Assembly: GCF_014529535.1 (NCBI RefSeq)
Contig: NW_023503339.1
Coordinates: forward strand, 124,001-188,000
DNA length: 64,000 nucleotides
Direction: 5' to 3'
DNA from: Bradysia coprophila
Lineage: Eukaryota > Arthropoda > Insecta > Diptera > Sciaridae
Both the position numbers and the translations under genes were made by a program. Positions 26,140 to 37,600 of the stretch are shown here, piece after piece. The notes beneath the pieces are model-generated. The model did not search any database, was not told where the DNA came from, and saw only the letters and a list, made by a program, of their open reading frames with translations. Positions within the stretch are counted from its first letter, which is position 1. Every line of letters begins with the position of its first letter.

Positions 26140-26534
26140 GGTTTGACGAGTGTAAACTTATAGACTCAGTATGAAGGGTTTTAACGGGGGTAGGCCTAAT
26201 GTATATCTCGTCCTGCACATATCGTAGAAAATCTAAATTAGAGTGAAAAGGACTGTTGTGCCAGACACGTTGAAATTTCATTCGTCAGTTTTACATATGC
26301 TCAAAACCGCGGCTGATATGTATATATTAGTAGGGTGTCCATATCATACGCATGGGACAAGCCCTGTACGGTTGCGCTAAAATTCAGACTTTAATAAACA
26401 AGATTGTTTTTGGGAATTTCCATAGCACTTAACAGTGCTATGGTATTTCACATCCGCATGAGTGAATGAGTGTTAAGGAATTGACAATTCGCTGTAGAAG
26501 TTCTAAAGGTCTGAAGGTTTGGTTCTAAAAGACA
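26140..26534. other. Intergenic DNA
   Basis: No gene seen. Holds the presumed promoter of the small gene at 25480-26139 and a short palindrome near 26420-26445 (CATAGCACT/AGTGCTATG). Confidence 0.4.
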
Positions 26535-26540
26535 TTTATT
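26535..26540 (-). terminator. Poly(A) signal for the 26.6-28.1 kb gene
   Basis: Minus-strand AATAAA about 100 bases past the stop codon of the upstream minus-strand gene. Confidence 0.5.
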
Positions 26541-26636
26541 TTTGATTGTAAATTGCTAAGAGCTACTTAAGTAGATAATTGCTAAAAATATAATAAATAG
26601 GAAAATGGGAATATTGTGTGGATAGCAAAAATTACT

Positions 26637-28131
26637 TCATTTCAGTTGCCTAGTTCTCTTAGGCATGGCAAATAATGTAACGTCATTGTCCACAAATCTA
26701 GAAATTTCTCGTTCGTCAAACGAAATGGAAATGTCTGAAGGAACGCTTATTTCCATTACAGCAACTTGTTGATGACTTAAATTCGTTACATCCAACCTCT
26801 TATCACTAGTGTCATCCAAACAATGCACGATATTCGACGCTTCTTCGCACAATTTACTCGGTAGTTCTAATTTATCATTGTCACTCGCTTTGTTCGTTAA
26901 AGTAACGTCCGTTTGTAATGGTTGAACAGATGGTCTTGCGTCACACATTTTCCTCGCCAACGGAACAACCGTTTGTAATTTTCCATTAGAAGATCCAGCG
27001 TCACATGTTTTGCCTGTCGAATGATCGATCGTTTGAATCGAATTTTGCTTTTGTTGTTCACTGCTAGTTTCGCTGGATTTTGGATCATTTGGTGCAGAGC
27101 CATTTGCTTTTATCATAATCCATTTCGTTCCATTCCATTCCCATGATTCCATTGGATCATTTCTAAAATTGATTTCCGTTTTCGACCGAATCCGTTGACC
27201 ATGATAGTTGTGTGCATTTCCATTAGAATAGTTAGTGGTCAACGATCGGTTAAACTGTTGTGAACGTTTCCTTTTCTTGTTCTTTCGTTTTTTGTTTGCT
27301 TGCTGAAAACCATCTGCGGTCCCATGGTCCATACGAAATCGTTTTTCGCTTTGTCCATACAGATACGCCGGGTACGCCTAAGGGTGGTAAGAACAAATTT
27401 GAATTGATATTCTTGATAAAAAAAAATAGTTTTCTGTCTTATGATCATACCTCACCCAGACACGCCCTTTTCTCTTTTACAATATCAGTATGCCAACTAA
27501 GGAGATCATGTTGCTCTAGGATTTGGTTTTCCTTTTCATGTAACAGTTTATTGACTCTGATATTTTCGGCACAGCGTTCACGCTCCTCTAATAGACGACG
27601 TCCTCTTTCCAGGTCGATTTGATCCTGTTTTACTTTCAATTCGTTTTCCAGTTCCTGAAAATGTGTACATTCGATTTACCATTAACTTTTCATAAAGAAA
27701 TGCCCCTAAAATTATGGGACACGAAACTTTTGAAGGGAAAGTTCTCTGCATTAACGAGCGTGTAGAACTGAATCTGAGATTAAGTAATCAATTCTATTTC
27801 CATTACTCGTATTTTGAGAAGAAATGGATTCTGCATGAATGGGTCAATATTTTTTGTAAAGTCCTATTGATTCACCTTTATGCGTCTTCTGTCATTGTTC
27901 ATAGACTCAGAAGTGCCGTGTCCATTGTTGCTGTGAAGGTGTATTTCGGGATTGACGACAACAATATTGTTTTTACCCGCGGCTTGATTCTGAGTTGATT
28001 GTATCAAATTTGCTCCTTGAAGGGCATCGATACAACTCTTGCTATTTATGTCCTGAAAATTGTATGTAACCTTGAAACAAGCTCTATTTTTTTGTCAGCC
28101 AGTTTAGCCCGCATTCCAAACTTACACCCAT
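26637..28131 (-). CDS. Unrecognised coiled-coil/basic protein, 375 residues
   Basis: Not recognised. Four exons joined in phase 0: 28126-28131 (only Met-Gly), 27876-28052, 27451-27654, 26637-27377. Exon 3 encodes an amphipathic, charged helix (KELENELKVKQDQIDLERG and following), a likely coiled coil at about residues 62-125. Exon 4 begins AYPAYLYGQSEKRFR, then a lysine/arginine cluster (KKRKNKKRKRS) that looks like a nuclear localisation signal, then a low-complexity Ser/Thr/Asp-rich tail ending KRTRQLK. The 6-base coding first exon is inferred from ATGGGT followed by GTAAGT; its short length makes the start less certain than the rest. Exon 2 has no long ATG frame and is supported by splice sites and open phase. 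Function unknown; a nuclear, protein-binding role is only a guess. Confidence 0.7.
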
Positions 28132-28554
28132 AATTCCACAGAACAAACGACTCGTTTCGCTTATTACAACGAGAAACAACGAAAATAAAATAAACTTGAA
28201 ACAGGAACAGTTATTTTGTGATATAATAGCTCAATATGTAACTAATTAAAATAAATATCCGACAGGCTATTTTAACCATCTAAATTAAACAAATGAACAC
28301 AGACAACCGTTACAATGGCTCTTGAATCACCATCAGAAAAATTACTGGACCAATCATGTATCATTAATACGATTTAGGAGCTTTAGGAGTATATGTGATG
28401 CAGAGACATGACACATAGTCTGAATCAGTGTTCTCTTATTGTAGCAAAATGTATGTTAAAACCAGAGAAATGATGGTAGGAAGTCAACGGATGTAATGAT
28501 CTTATGACTGCTATTAATTTCAAAATAGTCAAATATTTTTCTCTCAAAATAAAT
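28132..28554. other. Promoter side of the unrecognised gene; nothing else seen
   Basis: AT-rich DNA without recognisable coding or repeat structure. Confidence 0.4.
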
Positions 28555-28790
28555 TTTCCCAAAACCATTTTAACACGTCTAAAGCAAAAAAAAATCCAAA
28601 AATATTTTCACGCGTCAAAAATAAATATTTTCTTGCGTCAACAATATTTTCACGCGTAAACAATATTTTCACGCGTCAAAATTATTTTCATCCGTCAAAA
28701 ATAAATATTTCTTAAACTCTTCACGCATTACAAAAATGCTTCTCACGACGTAAATACGCAAAAAATATCACGCGTTAAATAACGCATAAT
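28555..28790. repeat. Degenerate ACGCGTCAA-type short repeats
   Basis: A run of loosely repeated units such as ATATTTTCACGCGTCAAAAA, with variants TTGCGTCAAC, CATCCGTCAA, CACGCATTA and CACGCGTTAA, spaced roughly 15-30 bases. Unit length is irregular, so it is a decayed simple array rather than a clean satellite. Confidence 0.6.
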
Positions 28791-28954
28791 AATGAAGAAG
28801 AAGAAGAAATGCGTGCGCTTCCTAGGTTTCAAGTCTACAGGACTTTTCGTCTGGGCACCTTAGCAAGCCAAAAAAACAAACAAACAAACCAACATTATAT
28901 TTTGTATTATAGATTTTGTCGTAAAGTCTGAATTCACAGTCATCTGTTTTCATT

Positions 28955-29075
28955 CCGTTTTGCCTCCATGTACATGACAGTTGGCATTGCCTACGTTACA
29001 TGGCAGTTGGCATTTCATACAATAGAGCACATTGTTTGAAATGCGACAACTGTAACGTACACGGAGGCAAAAAGG
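28955..29075. repeat. 121-bp foldback
   Basis: CCGTTTTGCCTCCATGTAC at the left pairs with GTACACGGAGGCAAAAAGG at the right; arms extend about 34 bases with few mismatches (through GACAGTTG/CAACTGTA). The block ACATGRCAGTTGGCATT occurs twice in direct order in the left half. A MITE remnant is likely. Confidence 0.6.
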
Positions 29076-29331
29076 ATGACTTTGAGGACACCTTAATGTT
29101 TGTGACGAGATTCTTAGATGAAAAGTTATTTTGAATAAACTTTTCTTTCAAAATCATTGTAAGATGGAAAATAACAGAATTGAAGGCGGAATTACCGCCC
29201 AATTGTTATATTAACGCAAGGAGTTGTTTGAGCCCAGCTAAGGTTCTGAAAGAACAAGTTAGAGCTCGTACAAGAATTGTATTTCATTCACTCAAGTTAA
29301 CTTTTGTCGTTCAGTTAATACTGTGAGGTTA

Positions 29332-29365
29332 GATTCTTCACGGCCGATTTTGTCCGTGAAGAATC
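29332..29365. repeat. Short perfect hairpin
   Basis: GATTCTTCACGG and CCGTGAAGAATC form a 12-base perfect stem around a 10-base loop. No T-run or other sign of function. Confidence 0.5.
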
Positions 29366-29660
29366 AACTTGTCAGTGAAACTTGACATTTCTGATGTAAA
29401 CGAGCCATCAGAACAGTCGGAGCGTTTGCTGCGACTGAGCCCCGTACAAACCCGTATATCTATTGCGTACGTGACCCTAGTGCGTCTGTCACCCTACTTT
29501 GACCGTAAGCCTATTGCGCCGGTTAATGTAGTTAAAGTAAAATTATTATGTAACGTGTACATCTTACAAATTGCGCATAGCGCAATTACGAAGCCCCGTA
29601 CGACGTTCCTTTCAAATGAAACAAAAATTTCAAATCGCCCTAAAATTTTATTTTTTTGAA

Positions 29661-30540
29661 GGGCCTAGTATCGGCCTCAGTCCGAGGACCCAAATTTAAA
29701 ATTTTTTTTCAAGTACATTCTATTCGGCCTTTGATTACCTTCCAAATGAAACAAAAATTACGAAAAACGGATGAAATTTGCTCGAGCTATATGTAAAATA
29801 CACATAGGGCCCTAGTATCGGCCTCAGTCCGAGGACCCAAATTTAATTTTTTTTTCAACAACATTCTATTCGGCCTTTGATTACCTCCCAAATGAAACAA
29901 AAATTACGAAAAACGGATGAAATTTGCTCGAGTTGTATGTAAAATACACATAGGGCCCTAGTAGTGGCCTTAGTCCAAGGACCCAAATTTAATTTTTTTA
30001 CAACAACATTCTATTCGGCCTTTGATTACCTTCCAAATGAAACAAAAATTACGAAAAACGAATGAAATTTGCTCGAGTTATATGTAAAATACACATAGGG
30101 CCCTAGTATCGGCCTCAGTCCGAGGACCCAAATTTAATTTTTTTTTCAACTACATTCTATTCGGCCTTTGATTACCTCCCAAATGAAACAAAAATTACGA
30201 AAAACGGATGAAATTTGCTCGAGTTATATGTAAAATACACATAGGGCCCTAGTAGTGGCCTAAGTCCAAGGACCCAAATTTAATTTTTTTTTCAACAACA
30301 TTCTATTCGGCCTTTGATTACCTTCCAAATGAAACAAAAATTACGAAAAACGGATGAAATATACTCGAGTTATATGTGAAATACACACAGGGCCCTAGTA
30401 GCGGCCTTAGGCCAAGGACCCAAATTTAATTTTTTTTCAACAACATTCTATTTTGCATTCGATTACCTTCCAAATCAAACAAAAATTACGAAAAACGAAT
30501 GAAATTTACTCGAGTTCTATGTAAAATACACATAGGGCCC
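29661..30540 (+). repeat. Tandem array, six units of ~146 bp
   Basis: Units begin with GGGCCCTAGTA at 29661 (GGGCCTAG there), 29807, 29953, 30098, 30244 and 30390; a seventh start at 30535 breaks off. Steps are 145-146 bases. Each unit has GGCC..AGTCC.AGGACCC, a T-run, ATTCTATTCGGCCTTTGATT, AATGAAACAAAAATTACG and CTCGAGTTATATGTAAAATA. Units differ at several sites: variants TAGTATCGGCCTCAG and TAGTAGTGGCCTTAG partly alternate, hinting at higher-order structure. Confidence 0.9.
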
Positions 30541-30763
30541 TAGTAGCATTTCACTTCTAAGGCCCTAACTCACGGTCCACTCAACCGATTTAAAAAAAAA
30601 AAAAATTCCTGGATTGGTATTGACAATACCTATCATTTGCCGTGTCATTTACATTTCCATCGTTTATTTTGCCATAAATATCACCAAAAGACCTTAAATC
30701 ACTTAGGTGGCCCTAACTCATGAATTTTTGAAATCGGATTTGATTTACTCAAGATATCGACGT

Positions 30764-30796
30764 GACAGACGGACAGACGGACAGACGGACAGACAA
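30764..30796 (+). repeat. (GACAGACG)n microsatellite
   Basis: About four tandem copies of an 8-base unit, GACAGACG, inside the larger repeat element. Confidence 0.8.
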
Positions 30797-31148
30797 AATT
30801 TTTATTGCAGATTCGTCATCTATGAACATAGGCAAACACTTTGCCCTTACCGTCTGCTTCGAATTCCATCAATTACACACGGCATCGTAATCCTATAAGC
30901 CCCTTTGTACTTCGTACGGGGCTAAAAAGTTTGCGATTTTCGTATGCATGAAAAATAAGTATTTTTGAGTGGTGACATAGTGTTTAAATACTGAAAATTA
31001 GTTAATTAAATTTTGTTTATACCCATATATGACGCTACGGATAACGCTAACGTGTCGTTACATTCGTCATCAACTCTTTGGTATCTTTAGATGTCCTTTC
31101 AGAACCTTGTCTTCATTTATTTAGCACTAGTTATAGGAGGGTTATTTA

Positions 31149-31319
31149 TTTACACTGACAAAAAATAGTTGAAAATCTTACCTGTTGCAGGTTACTTTGT
31201 CTCCAGGTAACCTATACAGTAACTGCCACAGCTGTAGCTCTTCAGATAACATACATTAGACCTGGAGACTAAGCTACCTGCAACAGGCAAGATTTTCAAC
31301 TCTTTTTTGTCCGTGTAAA
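31149..31319. mobile_element. 171-bp foldback MITE upstream of puf
   Basis: TTTACACTGACAAAAAATAG at the left pairs with the right end TCTTTTTTGTCCGTGTAAA. The stem continues over about 55 bases through GTTGAAAATCTT, CCTGTTGCAGG and GTCTCCAGGT. A TA or TTTA target site is possible but ambiguous within the AT-rich ends. It sits 0.3 kb before the puf start codon. No coding content. Confidence 0.75.
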
Positions 31320-31615
31320 ATTAAATTAAATCTTAAAATCTTATCGGCCGATCGGCCATACCTTATCTTTTCTAGTGTCTAATTTAATTTCTATGTTACG
31401 GTCCTGGCAGCAGCCATACCGAAAAAATTGAACGGCACCTTGTGCGCCTCCATTTTGATTCTGCCATTTGACAAATCTTAACTTGATAAACTAGCTATTG
31501 AATGTTTTTCTTATAAATTGCAATTTTCTAAGTAAATGATTCAAAAATCAATCGGAAATACTATTTATTACAAACGTAGGGCCCTAATGAATCGGTCAAT
31601 TGGTCCAAAGTGAAA
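31320..31615. other. Puf 5' flank
   Basis: Presumed promoter and 5' UTR of the long plus-strand gene. No distinct core promoter element identified. Confidence 0.35.
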
Positions 31616-34600
31616 ATGTGTGACGTGTGTGGGGAATTCTTACATCTTCTGGTGTCCTGTATGTCATAAAGCAATTTTTTCTCCAAATATTTTCCAACAA
31701 TTTTTCTCTTTGTTTTGTGGACGGAACAGTAATTTTATTAAAATCGGTTTCGTGTACAATTTTTGTTTCAATTTTTGCCATCGACCACACGGAAAAATCG
31801 CTTTGTTGTCATGTCAAACAAATTTTATTTTCTTCCGTCCATTTTCCACAAAGAGAATTTTGAACACGAAATTTTTTTTTCCCGATACGGGGAATGTGAA
31901 ATGTGAAACTATTTGTTTACGACCAAATTGTTAACTGAAATTGAACGTATCTGTGTTTCAGACGAATTGCGATTGATTGGAAATGATTCGAAACACCCTA
32001 CTTTGCAAAAACATGAAGTCGAAATTGCGCTGGGATACATCCAGACATGGCCACAACGGTAAACTTGTGTTCCTAAAATTAATTCAATTCGTAAAGCCAT
32101 TTCACACGAAACTATCGTTCACTTTTCTATGTTCACAGACAATGTATGTGCTGCTATCGGGACATTAAAAATTTCGAACGATTCAATCTGATAGTTCAGG
32201 GGATGATATATCTGGCTGTGTTACAACTAAAAAATATTCAAACTTTGGTTGCTGCATTGAAACCACCAAATCCAACAAGCAATAACAACAACAATGACAG
32301 TAACAGTGCGAACGACACCACTGATACCGTTGAAAAGAAGGAAGAAGACTCAAAGAACGATTCACAGTGGACGCTTAAAGAAGTGGAACAGCTGCTAATT
32401 CTCATCTCGAAAGCTTTTTTACTGAACTTTCCATTGTACATTGCCTACAAGCATGGCGTACATTCACGATTGGATGATATATCTGCCCAGGAAGCTCAGG
32501 TAAACGGAACACTAAAATTATTGCTTAAACTGGCCGCATAACGTAACCCTTCTGACCGTCCCTTTTGCAGAGTCTCAGCATGTTTTGTGATTTGCATGAC
32601 AGTGAAATTCCCGCATTTCTTTTGCGAAATGTTACGCTATTTTGTAACACCGGTGGACTGAGTGCCATGATGGCCTGCTTTGAACTGCCCAATTTGCCGG
32701 TATCAACAGCACACGCAATTACCGCTGCCGTTTCAAATTTGAAACTTTGGCTGAACTATCGTAGTGTCGTGCAAATGTTTGTGCCGCTTCGCGTCAAGGT
32801 GTTACAGTACATGTGTAAACTGGCCGATCAAGATCTGAGATCACCAGCCACACGATCGATGGCCGATTTTATGTGGGCAGCGATAAAAGATCCGCTGGAT
32901 ACTCAAATTGCATTCGACACCGAAGGATTGGCTTTGGCATTTAAGTACTTTACATCGACCACGTTAACAATGAGATTGGCGGGTAAGTGAACCGGTTTTA
33001 TCGATCGATCGTGTCTGACTCATGATCTCCCAAAACAAAATTCGTCTTTCAGGCATGGCTCAAATAAACGCTCACATCAATCTGTTCAACGAAATATGTA
33101 CATCGGAAACTGTAGCTGAAGTAGAAATTGTTGGTCAAAAGTTGGCCGACTGGTTGACCGAATACCAAATCATATCACATCTATTCGGACCGAATCTACA
33201 CGCTGAAGTGATCAAACAATCGCACATTGTACTGAACTTTTTGGCTGTTGAAAATCAAATTAACGAAGAACACATCAATCTAATCTGGCAAGCTGCTCAG
33301 TTGAAACATTGCTCGAAACCAATCTACGATATTCTGCCGTCATTGGTGAAGAATCTGGTGCCACAGCCGGCACTTCATTTGTATTCGTTGTTGTGCCGAT
33401 TGGATCCGAAAGAGCACACGGAACAAAGTATTTACATAACATCGGCATTAACCAAACTGATTTGGTCACGAGACGGCTCAAGGCAACCGATTGAATTGCC
33501 CGGCGTTTTAGCGCATGTTCCATCCAGTTCGGAAAATAGTGTCAGCATGGATGGCAGCAATAGTGAAGAGGAGCATCCGGATGAGGACAGTTCAGATGGC
33601 CAGAAAAGTATTGTCATTGAATTTGGATCTGATTCTGGTCCTACTCCGTGCAAACAGCCGAGACATAAGCCGTGCTGCGACGAAACCACCGACGGTATGT
33701 TCTAAATTCGATCGACTCTAATTTCTCAATTGCAATGAATTTTCTCTCTTCCGAGTTTAGACAGCAGCAAGATCGAAGAGATTGACATTGACTGTACAAA
33801 ACTGAAAGCGGATGTCGGGTATGTAACATGGTTCGTCTTTTATGCCGAACGATTAATCAATTTCTCGCAATTTCAGTCGAACAAATCGACGATTGGTCCC
33901 GGTCATGAATGCAAGCAGTAGTGACGACTGCTTAGATGACGTTGGCAATTATGCGTTGCGAAAGAAAATACGAAAGCGACGGAAAGTGCGAGTGATTACC
34001 AAAAAGCAACTTCAAAATATGGAACCCATATCGGATGGCGAATCTCAGAGTGAAGGTGTCATTGGGATAAATGAGAGTGACTGCAGTGATACACACATTC
34101 AATCTTCTATGCTTGGACATCCGCATGGACACACTGACGGCCCGTTTCTGAGTGCCATTTCGGATTTATTGAGTGGTGCGGAAAATGATGGATATTCGTC
34201 GCCGCTGAGCAATAAATCGGAAAAGAATATGGCCGACTTTGAGGACGAAGATGAGGACGATGAAGTGTGCGATGAAGAGATGGAACATTTAGCCGCACAG
34301 TTTGCGTCTCGAGACATTATTCGAGAACATTTTCAGACTGTTGCAAAGTCAACTAGAAATGCGTCGTGCAAAGTGATGGATAAAGCGATCAAAGATCAGA
34401 AACAGCAGCTAACTTATCGCGTCGCTGAGGTATGCCAACCGGGCAACACATTGTTGTGGGACCTGCTGATGGACGATAAAATTGTGAGTGTTTGAATTCT
34501 GTTTTTGTTTTGAGTTCAATCTTAACATCGAAACCGATTCCAGGGCCAGTTGGGTGAATCGCTAGCACTTGAAGCGGAAAAAGCATTGGGAACATTGCTG

Positions 34601-37600
34601 TGCTTCAACACGGAAAAAATGATTCGTACAAAATTCATAGAAGGTTGCCTTCAAAATCTCGCTTCTAATCGCAGTGTTATCGTTAGTCTACGTTTATTGC
34701 CAAAACTATTCGCATCGTTCCAACAATTCCGAGCCATTGACACACATCAAGTGACCATGTGGGCCGAAGAGGTTCACAACATGATGACCCATTTTTTTAA
34801 CAATTTAAAATTTTACGCCAATTCAACGAAAAATCAAAATCAGGGTCAAGTTTTAAATCAAAGCGGTGGCTTGATGTATTCACATTTGACGCAGGTGCAA
34901 GTTCGACTACAGTTTCTGTCGTCGGTATTCAGCACCATGGGATCACCAGACTCGTTTCGATTGAGTTTGGAGCAAGTGGACGCATTGTGGGAATGGTTGG
35001 CTAACGATTCAGAATGTTCGGATTGTTTGTTCGCATGGCTGCAAGGGCAAGCCAAGGGCGCGGATCAACATGCTTTGGGTATTGATACGTTACAGCATTT
35101 GTATTTGAAAAAGCTTCCGGAATTGAAACCAGAAGGAATTTCGATGGTAATTTCCGACACGAAACAGTGATGCCAGTGATCGTTCTCTATATCGATCGTT
35201 TTGCTAAATTACAGGTTGCTCTGGGCCTATTTCAACAATTATGCAGCTTAGCTCGACTGGCAGCCGCTCATTATGACACCGATTCTTCAATGGACATTGT
35301 CGGCATGAGTCATTTGTGGAAAATCGCTCTGAGAGCTTCAAACACAGACGTTTCGTTGGCTGCTATTCAATACATCAATTCATATTACATGGGACAGCAG
35401 CTAAAATTGGAGAAAGAATTTGTCGCCCATTGTATGAATCATTTGAAACAAGCCTCCGAAGACCTGAACAGGTATGATGAACGTGCTGAACGGCCTTTAA
35501 GTTTTCGATCATAATCGTTTCACCTAAATTTACAGCACCGAATACCAGGAAAATGCATTGATGTGCGTTCAACGTGCACTAATGCTCCTGAATACGCATT
35601 TAGACACATTCCGTCGTCGGTATGCATATCATCTTCGTCGCTGGGCACTCGAAGGAAAAAGTTTTGGTTCGCATAGCGCCCTTCGTAACGATGGCCTTGG
35701 ACCGCAGATTCGCGTCGTACTCCAGCCGAATGGATTGTCTGAGAAATCGGTGTTACACTTGCACACATCTGACTTGGTGGCTGATTTGAAGGCCGAAATT
35801 GGTAAATGGTGGGAAACATTACAAGGTGGTGCTAAATCGTCGGGCGCAACAGCCCCGGTACTGGGACTACTATTGAGCGAAGGACCATTGCGGATCATAA
35901 CGCAAGGACAGGAAATCACATCGGAGTACGATGAACGAAGTCTGTCTGACGTTGGATTCAAAGACAATCAAATGGTATATGTGTCGCTCGGAAGCCGAGG
36001 TGGTAGACGTCGTGATCCAGCCGATCATCCATCGCTGCAACCTCCGCCACCCAAAGAGTGTCTTCCAACAGTTCTGTTGCTGCAGCCCAAGTACTTCGAG
36101 GAATTGTTTCAGCTGATGCAGACTCTTGGCGATATGAAGTTGCCGAGTAAACGGGGATGCGTTCAGCCGCATACAAAAGCACAATTGCTCTCGCGACGTG
36201 TTTGGGATATTTTGGCTATGCTGCCGACGAACCCGGACGTATTGAATAAATTCAAAAACGTCACCAAAGTTTTTCAGACGAGCGGCAGTGATACTACGTC
36301 GGAAAAAGTCAACCCGGATTCCGAATATCAACAACAGATTCAGGAACTGCTACATCCAAACAATTTACAAAAATTTATGTACTCACTGCATATCGTTGAA
36401 AGTTTGTCCAAGACAAAGCCATCCGGGTGTTGCGGCAACGAGAGCAATTTGAAAGCGATTCAACCGAAATCGAAATCGAACCACAAGCAGCAACATAAAC
36501 AGAAGACACCAAAAGTGGATAAAACCGAAGAGTCTAGTGTTGATACAATCAAAGATGTGACGAAAGTCAGCGGTGACGAGGAAAATACTGTAAAGGAGAC
36601 GACAGACGGTGATAAAATTAACACAACTGAATCCAAAGCAATCAAAATTCAGGATGGAGACGGTAATATCAAAAATCAAGTACCGGAACCAGCGGTTCGT
36701 TGGACGGATGCTTTCATCAAGTGTGGTGGTCTACGTCATTTGTTTGATATTTTTATGTCGGGTATGCTACAATCCGAAAAAGGTGTCGACGACTGTAACG
36801 AATGGCGGAATGATTGTTTGGCGAGTCTGTTACGGATTTTATGCCTATTAGGCGTTGAAGAAATGAAACCAGACGATTCGTTGCCCGTTCTCAACGAAAA
36901 TATGATGAAAATGATGATACCAGAGGCAACATTAAAACGCTTATCGTCCATCCTAAACGACGCTGGTCTTCCGACAAATCCTCACCATTTCAAAACCGGA
37001 TTTTGGGGGCGATCTCAAGTAATTCATTTCACTATGAATTTGCTGGTGTGCTTGGTGCACTCATCGGCACCAGCTCGAGAATATCTTTGGTCAGATCCGG
37101 ATCTATGTGGTTGGTTGCAGCGATTCATTTTAGATGACCCCGAACCGGCTGTAAGACGAGAAGCCTGTGCAGGGTTGTATCGAATATGTTTGGGCAACAA
37201 CATAAAGTACGACTGCTTGATGGAACCGTTAGTGACAAAACTCATTGGTTTTTTGCCTATTGCCGAAAAGATGGTTTTGCAGCATTCGAATCCGAATTAC
37301 TCAAACGACGACGGCAAAGAACCGTATGGCCCTGCATGTAGAGATTACTTTTGGTTATTATGCCGACTGGTTGAGAAAAAAGAGAGCGACTCCAAAGAAT
37401 CACAGTCAACATTCTTTGACATCGAGGCATTGTGCCGACAGGTAGCTGATTGCATTTTGAAGCGAGACTTTCTGGAAACAAGATACGGCAACCAGGACGA
37501 TGGATTGGTCGGACTGTTAAATTTGATTACAAATTTGATGAAACGAAATCCACAATTCAAATTCAGCCACGAAGCAGAACAGTTTATTAGCGAAATTTTC

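Larger units (their letters stand above)
29419..30925. mobile_element. Repeat element with inverted GCCCCGTAC ends and internal satellite
   Basis: AGCCCCGTAC at 29419 (and again at about 29591, there followed by GACGTTC) is matched by its reverse complement GTACGGGGCT at 30916-30925. Between lie six tandem units of about 146 bp (separate entry), a poly-A run, and four GACAGACG units near 30764-30792. No coding sequence was recognised. The same left part, including GCGTACGTGACCC, GTTAAAGTAAAAT and AAGCCCCGTACGA, recurs near 57570-57720. It resembles a non-autonomous transposon that carries a minisatellite; class undetermined and no target duplication is evident. Confidence 0.6.

Noticed and set aside
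29369-29659. 96-codon frame
   Set aside because: Falls within the left part of the repeat element; no coding signature.
29661-30540. CRISPR-like array
   Set aside because: Tandem units have no distinct repeat/spacer structure, and the genome is eukaryotic.
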